Positions 36,027-48,592 of a DNA stretch of 64,000 bases are shown here, piece by piece. Source of the DNA: Hydractinia symbiolongicarpus (taxonomy: Eukaryota; Cnidaria; Hydrozoa; Anthoathecata; Hydractiniidae); the NCBI RefSeq assembly GCF_029227915.1, contig NC_079878.1, forward strand, positions 23,089,501-23,153,500, in the 5' to 3' direction. The notes below the pieces were generated by a model. It searched no databases, had not been told where the DNA came from, and saw only the letters and a program-made list of their open reading frames with translations. Numbering within the stretch: position 1 is the stretch's first letter; every line of letters starts with the position of its first letter. The translations under genes and the position numbers were made by a program.

Positions 36027-39000
36027 CTAAGACATTGTACCGAAAACAGGATTATGGCGTGCGATACTTGGACCATATTCATCATACTGTGCTTTCGTGT
36101 GGCATACTTGGTAAAATTCAGGCTGAAATGCAAAGAAATAGACATTGAACATAACAGGGTATATGTTTTTTGCTAAACTAGTACTTCAGTCAAAAAAATA
36201 TTTCAAATTAAGTACCGCAAAAATATAATGCCGAAACGAAACTCTGTGCCTTAAAGAAAAGGTTCTCCCATGTTTTATTACCTGACTGCACCCCATCCGA
36301 AAAATAAAATTTCTTAAACAAATAAAACAAATTTAAAGTCATATAAAGCCAGCCCTAAACAGTGCCAAATTGTTTACCGAACATGTTGGCGCAGTTTGCG
36401 ACCCCTTTTCCATCCCATTTGTATTTCTTTAATTCCGCTATTTTATTTTATTTGTTAAACAGTCACCAAGACAGAAAAAAAAGAATTCAAGATGGTTTGG
36501 TTTTAAACTTTAGTTCATAAAACAAACTTGTCGAGTTTGATAAACAAAATCGAATATTGACTGGTGATACAGGAAAACAGATTTTTGCTATTTTTCTTTC
36601 AACAAAAGGACATCAGAGGATGAAGACGGTTGCGAATCCATTGTTGTTGCAGTTATTAACTACAGCTACAAAACGGAAGAAACGTCATAGTTATGTGGAC
36701 AAAAAATGGTTTTAAAAGAGGAGTACATTAGAAGTATACAATTGCTAATTAATTGAGATTAAAGCGTCTTTTGGTATCTTGGATTACATACTTTGGCTTA
36801 TAGAAGAAGTTATTTCGAATTTATTGCCTTCTTACATAAATTTGGCTCCTATTTTGTTGCTTTAACGTTTCAAAAAGCACATCCCTGTATCCATTCGCGT
36901 TTAAAAGACCCGTTGAATTCTGCTTTTTTAACGTTTTAAAATGTCCTACATTGAAAAAATTGAACCGGGTCCCCCTTTCTAAAAATCCATCCTGAGCATG
37001 CTAAGATTCGATTCTACCTTTAATTTTCGCAAATTTTGCCAATTTCTCTAAAATTATTTCTCGCGAAAATTATTGGATAACTTCCTAATCGCTTTTATTT
37101 ACAAAATATCTCCCGCAAGAATTAATCCCCTGAAGGTACGACCGAATTTTTTGAATTTGATTAATCCTTTAGGTGATCGACTTACAATAATCTTTAGAGC
37201 TCTGTTATTTAATTTGTTTGCATTTTTATGGTGCCATTATAAGAATAGCTTTCTAAATGCCGTGTTACAATAAGGCGTACACCAATTTTTTCACATTAAT
37301 TAATATTTCATACTTTTTACCAATCAGGTAAAACACTGTTAGTATATAAAGACAGTTCAAAACCTTCGCAAATGTAGTCTCAGTATACTTACTGTAGAGG
37401 CCAACATACTACCACCAAACCAGACTGCGTAACGCTGCATTGAGTGAGTAATAACTTGGCATTCAATTGGTTTTGGCTAGAGGTAAACGGAAATATATTA
37501 AACATCAGGAACTCGTTAACCAAATTCCCGATTATCTGGTAGTTCGAATGTTGTCAGGTAACTTGAAATATATTAAAAACAGTAACCATGAGGTAATAGC
37601 TTAGTACATTTTTTCCATAACCAATAAAAAGTCAGAGCATGCCATGTTTAATGTACAGAAGATTGAGAATATTAAGCGCCCACACTCAAACGCTACCAGT
37701 TGCGTTCATTACGACATTCATGGAAAACTTAAAGTTTTCTTTTTAGACATAGATCAGGTTGTTATGTTCTCAATGACAATAAAAATGTGCCTTTCATATT
37801 GATCTCACCTTTCCCACTTTTTTTAAATACACAAATTCACAAGAGGTGAGAAACTTTTATAACATAATATCGAAACGAACAACGAAACTTTTTTTACTAG
37901 ACACCATCAACTGATTATCTCACCTTAATTCTTCCTCCACTAAGCTCTTCGCTCAATTTTAATCTTGAATCTACAACACGTTTTAGATCTCGTTGCAGCC
38001 GACGACCGAAATCACGGAACATAGTGGATCCTCCAGATAGTACTACATTCTGAATGAAAATAATTTTGTACAAAAAATCAGAGTAACTAGTTGTTGACTG
38101 GTAGTAAAATCAATGGGAATTCAGCCTTGTACTCACAGTACCCATTTGACTTAGACAGGCAAAAACAAACACCCTATTAAAAACCTAATTGGTTTAAAAA
38201 CGCCCTGAAAAAAATTTCTTTAACTTAAACAACGCATGAAGAAAAATGCATTTTCTTTTTAAAAGTTCTTATTAAAATTAAATCCTGCAAAAATTTATTA
38301 TTAATTAACTGTCAATATTGCGAATAAACAGAATAATAAGTGGCAAGTGCTACACTAAAGAAAACTTTACCTTATATAGACCTCTACGGACGTCAATTGG
38401 ACAATGTTGAATAGCACTGTCTACTGTCTCTGATATGGAGGTGGAAAAGTCAGGGTTGGAAAACTGAAAAAAGTATATATACACATCAAATTGAAGAAGA
38501 TACAAACAACACTGAACGACAGCCGATATCAGAAGTTAAAACTGCAAGTACCTCGGGATGAAAAAAGATTTCTGGACCTAAAAATCTTTCATATCCAACG
38601 TCAACGGAGAATTTCTAGAAGAAAAAAAAAACAGGACATAAAACTACCATTGTAATATTCATTGCAAATCATAAGTTAAAGGATTTGTTTAAAAACTTTC
38701 ATATACACACCTTTTTGTTGATGCTATGTTCTCCTTCGTACTGTTTGATCCATTTGCCAGGATCTGCATCATACTTGGTGAATTCTTTGACAATGTCGGG
38801 ACAAGTATAACAAAAACGCTCCTATGAAATCAAAACATATAACGTAACACCGTGCTACAACAGTGGTGTCTGCATTAGACCACGTTTTTACACTTCTAAA
38901 AACAAGTTCGTTTGGATGATTAAATTTATTTTTTATTGTGTTGCCTAAACGCTTTAAAAATACGCATCACACTGATGCACCTGAGAGAAATGCTTATTCT

Positions 39001-42000
39001 CTCCCTTCTACAATGCCTTGAAGAACAAAATAAACAATATTTTTTTGAAATATTTCTTGGCACCTTGATCGCTTTGGCAGTTTCCATGGACTGCTCAGGT
39101 GGAATTCCAACTTCACGTTCCTTTAATAATTGTTGAATGAAGAAAGTAATGTCTCTGCCAGCAATTGGTATATGTTTGATGCAACTTCCAATAACATAAC
39201 CTTCCGCCTAAAAAAAAAAATAAGTCATTGTAAATTGGCTCGAATATGATGAGCAAAAAGAGATAAAAAGTGACACTTACAACTGGGATAACATGAGTAA
39301 CACCATCACCCGAGTCAATAACAGTACCCGTTAGAGTTCGTTCACCAACTTGTCTTGAAGTCCAAGAAGCAGCTAATGCCAGGACAGCCTGCACAGCAAT
39401 GTATAACCCAGGAACATTGAATGATTCAAACATAATTTCAGCAGTATATTCCCGATTCTCAGGTGTGTTTAGTGGAGGTTCAGTGAGAAGAAAGTAGTGG
39501 TCTTCAGGTTCAGCTCGTAAGTATTTGAATATACATTGTTCCCAAAAACGTTCCTGAAATTAAAATTATGTGCATATAAATCGACAACCACAACAGAAGG
39601 AAAGAAATTAAATACATGAATAAAATAAAAGAGTTAGGAATACCATTAAATCCCAATCCTCAACAATTCCATGTCTAATGGGCCACTAAAAGGAAAAAAT
39701 TTGGCAATTATTATTAATGTAGCACAAAACCCTTTATAAGGGCAACAGGAGTCATCATTTAGAAAGCAAACTGTTACTGGAGTTTTACCTTGGTGGCATA
39801 ATTTGGTTTATCAACAGCTTCGTCACCAATAAAAAAATCTAAATAAAAAATAGAAGACTATGCAGAATAACTAAACTGCACGTCATTACTAATCTTAAAA
39901 GTATTGACCAGTATATTTTTTAAAATTTGTATATTTTCATGTAAAAAGAACTGTTCAAAATGAGAAACCTGGTCCTACAACACGCATAGATCATAAAAAC
40001 AAAGTAGATGATAAAAGCTACTGAATTTGTTATCAATTAGGTCACTAAAGAAATTTGGAAGTTGAGTTGCCTTCGACTAATCGAGCTTGTGGGCTAACCC
40101 TTTTATAGGAAGGCGTTTTATGTCAAATTGAAGCAGAAAACTGACACTTTCTAAATAGCATATAAAACATTTTTATATAAATACAACAGCAACAGTTCAA
40201 AAGAATATAGACTGACCTAAATCTTCTACACCTTTGAATGAAGTTGATTTTCCTCCAACTTTTGCACTTTGTTTGACAGCGATGGCTAAAACAAGCAAGT
40301 TTGTCAGTGTTTTATCATAATATTTACTCAAAAAGGAATTACTACAACAAAATTGAATAGCCAATGGTAGTAACAATTGTAAAAATTAACATTCCTACTA
40401 ATACCTGATGGCATAATGAACTGAGGCTCAGTGTTTCCAGCAAAACCCATTTTAGTATACCTGAAAAAACAACAACATCAAAGATTAATTTGGAAGATCT
40501 ATATTAGTTAAAATTTATTTTAAGGCATAAAATGATATTGGACTTTTTTATAAAACTTCTTTTCATTCTCAAGAAATATTGGCATTTAAAGATTTGTCAG
40601 CCATTTCATGTTGGAAAAAATTGTCAACAGGCCTGGCCATGAGTCGCGAGCAATTGCTCCGCGTAGTGCTCGCGTAAATGCTCATTACCCGAGCATTCTA
40701 TTGCTCGCGTAAATATTAACATTTTGAGATAAGTGTAAGCGTTTTTCTCAAGAATTGATTGGTCTTTTGAGTGAAACTGAAAAGATATTTGGTGTGATTA
40801 TTTTTCACCCATCGTGCAAAACAGTTCATTCGCCATTTTATAAAACGCATGTAATATGGGCATTAAGGTAATCTTTGTTGAGCATTCATTTTGCAGTAGA
40901 AAAGTGGGGGACATTTTTAATCGTGAACCCCAAACACGATGATCGAGCGTCTACTGGTATAGCGACTCTCTCAATCTTAACTTCCTTTTCTACATGTCCA
41001 AAATAGTACTTTAATTGGAGAAACTTTCGCAAGAGAAACTTTCGCGAATTCGCGATTTTTTGCCAATTTCGCGAAAGTTTATCTCGCGAAAATGTGCAAG
41101 TTTGTTCATTCGCGAAAGTTTATCTCGCGAAAGTTTCCGAATTTCTTCATTCGCGAAAGTTAATCCAGTAAGCTATTTTATCATTTTTCACCAAAAACGC
41201 ACAAAATACTTAGAAATCTTATCTCAAGAAAGAAAATTTATAACATTTTCAATTATGCTAAGAGTGTTGAAGTTTTTTTTAACTGAAAAATTCTTGTTTG
41301 CAAAAGTTTAACTCGCAAAAATTTGCAACTTTCTTCATTCGCGAATATTAATCTCGCAAAATTTTCCGAATTTCTTCATTCGCGAAAGTTTATCCAAAAA
41401 ATTTCGCGAATTTTTTTTCTCACGAAAGTTTCTCTCGCGAAAGTTTCTCCAATTAAAGTATGCATGACTATACTGTCGTTTTCATAAATTTAATGTTTAT
41501 TTTTCAGGTCATCACAAGCAAATAGGAAAAAATATGCTTCGTTTTCAAATTAAAAAAAAATTTATCCACCTGGTTTAAATAAAACTAATAAATAAAATGT
41601 CTTTTTAATAGGTACACGTCAGGTACATAAAATTTATACAGAAAAAAAATTATACCGCACGTGGGTTTCATTTTTAAAATTGTTTGAATAACAGTTGCGG
41701 CATAAAGAAAATAATCCATTAAATTTGGGCCTGCTATTGGTTTCAATTATTTTGTCAAATGAAGGAATTATCTACAATTAAATCCATGATAAATTGTCTT
41801 TTCTGCCTGCAAGTGCAGTTTTGCAGACTTGCTCGACGAAGGGGACAGGCAAAAGAGATTTATGTCTGCGTAGTTTTTAACCCTTCTCGTCCCAGGCATT
41901 TTTTAACACATTATATCCCAGATCCCAGGCGTTTTTAGCACATTTTTCGTAAATTTGATAATATTAAAATAAATCTTAACAACTAATTTAAAGCATATAC

Positions 42001-45000
42001 TATGTTTAAAATGCATGTAAGGTATTTCTCTTTTTTTAAGAATGGTCATAAAGCATTATCTAAGTCCCGGTTCGACTCCGGTAATAGACAATTTCGTATA
42101 AATTGTAAGTATATAAAAGGAAAGTTGGCAATCTGTCTATTAGCCATGCTTAGATTGTTCTTATTGGACCCCAACCTATGCTTAGTTAGTGCTTTAGGCC
42201 AGCAAATAAAAGGAATGTAAGAGTAACTTCTTATCAAATATATAAAACATAATTTTGAGATATATAAAACATAATGTATATACTTAAACGTTATCGGTTT
42301 CTCAGTTCTCTATTCAGACATCATTTGAATATATTCACTAATGAAATCTTTATAATTATGATAAAGCATAAAACAAGGTTCCACACAGAGTGGAGTAAAG
42401 CATTTGTCACACGCATAAGATGATTCTCTTCCCGGTCGTTTTCTCTTAGGAGTATTATTTCGCTGATCCATTTCCCTTCTGGCGGAAACACATACACGAC
42501 ATGATCCACTAACTCTGGTTTTCTTTCCTTCTTGAGATATTTTTTTTGGGAAATGTGTACCAGAAAGTCTGTGTATTTCTAAAGAATTAGAATTAAAATT
42601 GACAGGAGCACATGGTGGAGCAAGAGCATTAGTAGATTCTTCCACTAATTTATGAAGCACAATTACTCGAAAGTCTGTTTGGGAAATTCGTTTTCTGATT
42701 ACATTATCATTACTTGCCATTTTCCATTCACGGTATAGGATGAATGTATTCACCATTGCTAAATTAATTAGGTGAAAAAAGACTTTCTTCCACCATTTGA
42801 GGCTTTGACGTGAAAATGCAGAACACTGTAGCAGTTGATCGTATATATATTTTCATATATTTATTGTACATACGTATGATATCAGGACGCTCGATTTTCT
42901 CCTTGGTTTGCCAATGCTTTTTCCCAGTATAACTAAGTTGGCAGTTGTAAGCAGTGGATAGTAATGTCACATGCTTACGGTCTAGGATACGAAACGCAAC
43001 AAGCTTGTTATCGTATGTCATTGCAATTGACTCACCTTTCTTTTTAAATTTTGCTGTTTTTATTTGAACAGGCAAGCCTTTACAAGGTCGACTGGTAACA
43101 CATGCTGCTGTTTAGTGTTGCATACAAAGGTTATAAAATAAGTATGGAAATGTATAAAAATTATCCATATACAGAATATAACCTTTACCAAGATGATTGA
43201 GCAAAAGATGCATGACTAAGTCATAGGTTTTACCATATTGAGAAATGGACGGAGCATCGTCAACTTGGCCAACATAAATATCAAAGTTGATACAATATCC
43301 ATTATTTGAATTACACAATTTGTATGTTTTAATACCATATTTATCTGGTTTGTTAGGGTTGTAAACCTTGAATGAAATAAAGAAGTGTGGACACCAAACC
43401 TTGAAAGGTTTGGTGTCCACACTTCTGCAAATGTTTGTTGCAACATTGGCACTAAAATTCCAAGTTTTTTCTTTGGATTGTTCACCTTTTGCTGGATAAT
43501 CATCATTGTTACAGCAATGAAGGAAAGACATGTTATAAAAATCCATTCTTGACATGACAGTTCTTGGAAATGGAGTAGAAATAGTAGTGTTGACCAATAA
43601 GACTTTAGTAAATCTTTTTTTACTATGCCAAAATAAAAAGTCAAAGCCAAGAAGCTTGACATTTTTCAGTAGAAATTCCATTTACAGGCCATCTAGCCAG
43701 GTCTGGAGAGGGAGGAAGACCATCACCAGCTTTTTTAAGAAATTCATAAGCATAGCGATTAGTTTCAGTAGTTATATCATAAATAATTTCATTAGTGATA
43801 AACAGTTTGAAAAAATAAAGTTTGTCGGCATCCTCAGGAATATCGACATTTATTCCAGGATTTGCAGCAAAATGGGGCAACTCTTGTAACTTCTTGTCAC
43901 CAGATTTCCATTGCCCCATGTTCCAACCAGGAGGGCTTGGTTCCTTTCTAGCTTTCTTCCAACTAGGTTCTGCCAATTCATCATTATCAGTTGAACTTTC
44001 ATCAACACATTCTTCCCCACCATCAGAAAATCCCAAAAAATCTTCGTCTTCACTATCACTCTGGCCAAATAATCTGTTAATTGGATCATCACTTGCTACT
44101 ACATCCTCATCGCTATCCTCTTCAAGGTTTAGTTCATTAATAGAGAGGTCAAATGATGCATTACTGCTGCTAAAAGGCAAAGATCCAGAGTCACAGCATG
44201 CGCTGAATCCAGTCGGCATCTTTGTTTTAATCTTGAAAAGCAAATCTGCATAACTTATGGTAGCCGAATTTAAAAATCGTCAGATTGGGCGCAAATGAGA
44301 GATAAATTATTCTACTGTTAAAAAAAAATCGATCTTGTTAGTTTTAAAGATACAGGACGACCCTGAGGGCCGTTCAAAGTGTTCCTAGTGAAATCCCGGA
44401 CCTGTCCGTGATCGGGATTATTTTAGCGTAGCAATATCCCAGACTAGACCAGGAACGGACAGAAGGGTTACCTAAGTCAGGAGTCGGTGAATTAGCTAGG
44501 ATGGTCAGGTTGGCTATGAATAGGCCTGTGTCAACATGAATTTTTAATTTTATGATTCACCTGGGCAATCCACAATTTTATGTCAGCAAAAAACGGTGAC
44601 ATGAACTTCTATTTCGGTGTCTGACGGCAAACTGCCTTTTAAATTCAAGCTTTTTCCCTCTAAGCCAGCTTGTTTACATTTAAACTGCTTTAATTATATT
44701 TAGGGTAAATAAGCAAAATACTCAGCAACCACTTTTATAACATGCGAAGAAAGAATTCAGCAAAATTTTGCCAACATGAACTTAGTTTTTTTTAAATCAC
44801 TTTGGCATTCACGTCAGCATTTTCCGTATGCCAACGTGAATTAGAAAGGCTGTATATAAACATCATCATAATATGCGTTCAAGCTGTGTTTAAAATCGGG
44901 TGACTGAAGCTATTTTTTCGCAATAATCTTGATTTTTTTTGACCAATTTTTAAAAAATTTTGGCAACACTCGGACCACCAGGGATAAAACATTTGTTTTA

Positions 45001-48000
45001 AGTGCTACAAACCTATACAAGAAGACAGTATTTTTAGGCATGCGATTAATTACACATACAGATCACTGTTTTCTATGTCTGCAAAAGCTATCCCAAATTA
45101 TTAAACTTATGAAAAGGCGAAATGAAAATAGAACTATTTATTATAAATATCGTAAAAGAATATGGCCATATTTGTTACATCCAGTAGCGTTTTTGTGATT
45201 TTTTTAAATATCGTTAATAACCACTATTAACTTTTCGTAATTTAATTTACATCAAATATTGTTTGTTCCTCAAGTAGTTATACACAAAGTTTAATTTATG
45301 ACTTCAGTTACAATTTTCTGCACACTGGTTTAAATACGAGGGTCTTGACTCGCCGGAAACGCCGCAAAAACCATGGGCTGTCGTACGACTTCCGGCGTTT
45401 TAAAAAAACTTAAAATTCCGACCGAAGAAACCCGAAACAACATTTTTTTGAACATTTATTTCCATGTATAACTGGAAGTGGAATTTCGGACGCTTTCGGA
45501 CGGGTCCAGGCTTTTCCAGGTGGTTACAGACACGGTCCACGGTCATCCTCACATATACGTTTTTGGCGAGTCGGCACCCTTGTGTTTAAATTCCTGGCTG
45601 TGAACTCTGGTGCAACTTGCATTATGTTTGTTTCCCACACCAAAACAATAACCCGTGTGGTATACAGGTTAAAGAAATTTCGTTCTTACTTTACACCTCT
45701 GCAAAAAATTTCCAAAATCACACACGCAATGCACATGAGGCGTGTAATTTATGGCATGCCCATCGAAAATCTTATGAAATGGCCTGTTTTTTATTTATTT
45801 ATGGAAAACCTGTCGGGATTACTTCACAAATTACTTCATGTGTGTGACTTCATTAACTTATTTATTAAGCATATTTTATGAAATATAAAAAATTTCAACA
45901 AAAGTTTGTGAAATTCATGAAAATTAATTCCTGCAAAAAATTATTTCTCTTAATAAGGTACTTTTAAGTCAATTACAGATCCATATTTTTTAGGGTAGTC
46001 TTTATGATTTAAGGGAAAACGCATTGTTTACATGGCCGCCTCACGGCTGTTTCGCTACGGTCAAACCGCGGACAAAATTAAAATGGCTTCCACAATTTTT
46101 TTTGAAATTTTGTATTTTTATCATTTTTTAAGTTTTTGAAACTTTTTTTGTATTGTTTTAATTTTACTGAAATAAAAAGTATTAAAACGACCTACTTTTC
46201 TTCTTTTTTAATATATAAATATGTTATACATGTGTGTTATGGATTTCGAGTTATTTCGTCGAATAAAACACACAAAATTAAAATAAACATTATTTTTGGC
46301 GAAAGTATACCATCTTTCCAACCTCGTGGCAACGCCGCGCTACTAGCTACGGACTTGAAAATTGGTATGGGGGGCCTGGAAACATGGTTCTATTGGCCGG
46401 TACCGTGCACCGTTCGTCTCGCAAACTATAAACTACTTAAATTTTAAGTTAAAGTCTTCTTTAGGCGCTAAAAAAGAGGAGAAAAAGTTGCCAAAGTGGT
46501 GCACGGCGATTTGATGTAGTGTGATCCCTTTTCTGTCTAATTAAATAAGTATCTAAACTTCTAAGCAAGTCATAGCGATGCCATTTAATGTTTTGTTAGG
46601 TATGGTTTTTCTCAAAAAAATTACGGCGGCGTGGTGTTTACCTTGGACTTGATTGCTCGACCCGGGAATCCTGGTTCGAAACCGGAATTTTACGAAAATG
46701 TTGGAATAAGCGAGACAACGGTGTCTTTGCAATTTTTTAGCTAGCTAAAGTTTGGCAGAGCACGAGGTAAGGGACAAAACAGGAAACTACTTTATTTTGC
46801 AGGGATTTTATTATTATTTTTATGCTATTAGAGCACCCTTAAGTTTAAGAAATTGTTTTACAGCTTGTAAAACTTTAAGCGTGGATAATTGTTATCTTTT
46901 TTAATCTTGCTTCTCCTGTTTTATATTTTTCTGTAAAGAGTAGCTATTTTTTGGTCCTACAGTTTTGCATTTTGTAGCTAAGTAACTTAATACTTCTTTT
47001 TTTTATTTAGTTAAGACTTTGGTGGGCTTTCTCAAGATGAAATTGTTAAAATCAAAGATGTTTTTAGCTACCTAGCTAGCTAATCTTGGCTTTAACACAA
47101 GATTGGGTGCTATTTTATACAGTTTATAAAGAAACACAAAATGATTGCTTTGTATATATATAATAAATAAAATATTTATGCACAACTTGAGGTATTTTCT
47201 TCTAGCATGATAAACTAAAATGTTGAAACCGTCGACTCTGAATGATGTTTTATTTAATATATAGATGTCACATATTTGGCCCGAAAAACCTTAGGACCAA
47301 AAGTGACCCTTTGGACAATTTCGGACAGTTTAATATTTCATCTACATCATCTTTAATGGCCTCAGAATCCAAAGTAATGTTTTTTATTTAGTTAATAAAC
47401 AAACTTTAAGCATACATTAAGGCTCCATAGGCTGTTTTTCACATATTTCACACATTTGGCCCAAAAATAACCCTTTGGACAATTTCGGACAGACTAATAT
47501 TTCATCTACATCATCCTTAATGGTCTTAGAATCCAAAGCAATGTTTTTTATTCAGTTAATAAATAAACTTTAAGCATATATTAAGGCTCTTAAGGCCGTT
47601 TTTCACATAGTTCTCACATTTGGCCCAAATATAACCCTTTGGACAATTTTGGACAGTAATAAAATTAAGTAATTTTCATTCCAGATATTTAACCTAACCT
47701 GTGGACCATAAAAAACATGTTTTTTTAACTTTATTCCAGAAATTTTGTGGAAGACATTTATCTAAATGATAATTTTTAAGTCATTTTTAGAAATTTTGGC
47801 CTAAATTTACCAATTTCGGACAGGTGTCCAAAAAAAAATTTCTTTTAATAATATGGACAATTTATCTAAGATTATTATTCTTTTTACAGAATATAAAAAT
47901 CTTATTTTGTTCTTGAGATATCCTATTTTAACTGAGAGGGTAAATCGAATTATTTTTTCGTAGCATTTTTGTCCGCTCCGAAACAGCTGTGGCCTCTTCA

Positions 48001-48234
48001 TAAATAGCTAGAAGGTGAATTTATTATTTTCTAACTTCTAGCCTGACGTGGGTTTTGCTTAACTAAGAACAAATTGATGTTCTTTTACCTATGTTTCTGA
48101 AAAATAGGGTATAGCTATCTATTGACATATATCTATAACTAGAAGGGACTGGGAGCACATTGAAAAATTTAGACACAAAAAATACATTACCCTGTGCCAT
48201 TGTCAATGACACACGCCGGTTGACGCATCGCCAT
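36027..48234 (-). CDS. Actin-related protein 3 (Arp2/3 complex subunit), 13 exons
   Basis: Exons in order: 48234-48191, 40460-40405, 40285-40217, 39838-39789, 39685-39644, 39553-39281, 39207-39064, 38821-38711, 38614-38552, 38463-38371, 38049-37924, 37476-37393, 36122-36027. They join in frame to 416 aa, close to the usual 418. All introns read GT-AG. Exon 1 encodes the start and CVIDNGTG (phosphate loop 1). Exon 2 starts [14 protein letters not shown]. Exon 6 ends with [11 protein letters not shown] (phosphate loop 2). Exon 11 has LSGGSTMF (adenine-side loop). The product ends [11 protein letters not shown]. Arp3 and Arp2 form the nucleating dimer for branched actin in the cytoplasm. Intron 1 is 7,730 bp, while the others are about 90-1,270 bp. 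Exon 1 carries only 44 coding bases and was located by the split glycine codon matching exon 2. Confidence 0.95.
41009..41458. mobile_element. Mariner-type MITE, 450 bp, in Arp3 intron 1
   Basis: Ends CTTTAATTGGAGAAACTTTC and its reverse complement, flanked by TA on both sides (41007-41008, 41459-41460). The interior is a run of TTCGCGAAAGTTTATCTCGC-type units in both orientations. A partial relative lies at about 37017-37090. Confidence 0.7.
42310..44243 (-). pseudogene. piggyBac transposase, inactivated
   Basis: The acidic N-terminal region (start 44243, many Asp/Ser) runs to about 43660, and a frameshift near 43670 leads to the DDE core. [13 protein letters not shown] (about 43150) keeps the second catalytic Asp. 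A stop follows near 43110, then [19 protein letters not shown] further frameshift near 42850 removes the GVD segment with the third Asp: KYM is followed directly by shifted DQLLQCSAF. The C terminus keeps a Cys-rich zinc domain ([18 protein letters not shown]). At least three breaks make it non-functional. Cut-and-paste transposition at TTAA is the family role. Confidence 0.85.
43381..43426. repeat. Perfect 22-bp-arm palindrome in transposase
   Basis: AGAAGTGTGGACACCAAACC-TT, spacer GA, then the exact reverse complement. The surrounding transposase frame stays open through it ([11 protein letters not shown]). Confidence 0.9.
44468..48190. other. Distal part of Arp3 intron 1
   Basis: No gene supported. 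It holds the tandem repeat at 47265-47660 and AT-rich unique-looking sequence. A GGTTCGAAACC box near 46672 resembles a tRNA B box but has no A box. Confidence 0.45.
47265..47660. repeat. Tandem repeat, about 175-bp unit, 2.3 copies
   Basis: CCCTTTGGACAATTTCGGAC and TAATATTTCATCTACATCAT recur at about 47318, 47491 and (first motif only) 47634, each preceded by ACATTTGGCCC-type sequence. Confidence 0.85.
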
Positions 48235-48511
48235 TTTGAATTAAAATTTATGGAAGAGAAGGTTGTGTGATGGTTTTGTAGACACCTCTTGAATAGGCCA
48301 GAAAATGGGTGTATGTAGTCGTCTTTCTTTTCCTAATTCGTTGATCACTTTCCTTCTCTTCTCCGAACCGAAAGCAGCCGATCAAAATGGCTGACGATGG
48401 GCGAAAACAATAACACTCTAAAAGGTCATTGGCTAATGATGGCCAACCACAATAAGTAAATTCAGTAAAAAACGCACTATGGCCGTTATTAACTATTTTC
48501 CATAACATAAG

Positions 48512-48592
48512 ATACATTCTCGACCCCAGAGCTCTTTGAGATAAACTACTTTCGAGGTTTTATCTCAAAGAGCTCTGGGGATGAGAATGTAT
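48512..48592. repeat. 34-bp-arm inverted repeat upstream of Arp3
   Basis: ATACATTCTCGACCCCAGAG continuing CTCTTTGAGATAAA, 13-nt loop, then the reverse complement with two mismatches. It lies about 280 bp upstream of the Arp3 start codon, so it may be in or near the promoter. Confidence 0.85.

Larger units (their letters stand above)
41881..44467 (-). mobile_element. piggyBac transposon in Arp3 intron 1
   Basis: The left end CCCTTCTCGTCCC follows TTAA (41877-41880). The right end GGACAGAAGGG (to 44467) is followed by TTAC, a one-base change of the expected TTAA. CCCTTCT at both ends matches piggyBac terminal repeats. The length of 2,587 bp fits the family. It lies in the same orientation as the Arp3 gene. 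Confidence 0.85.

Noticed and set aside
42062-42090. tRNA gene suggested by GGTTCGACTCC
   Set aside because: No matching acceptor stem or A box; it lies inside the piggyBac element.
46660-46690. tRNA gene suggested by GGTTCGAAACC
   Set aside because: No A box or cloverleaf partner strands upstream.
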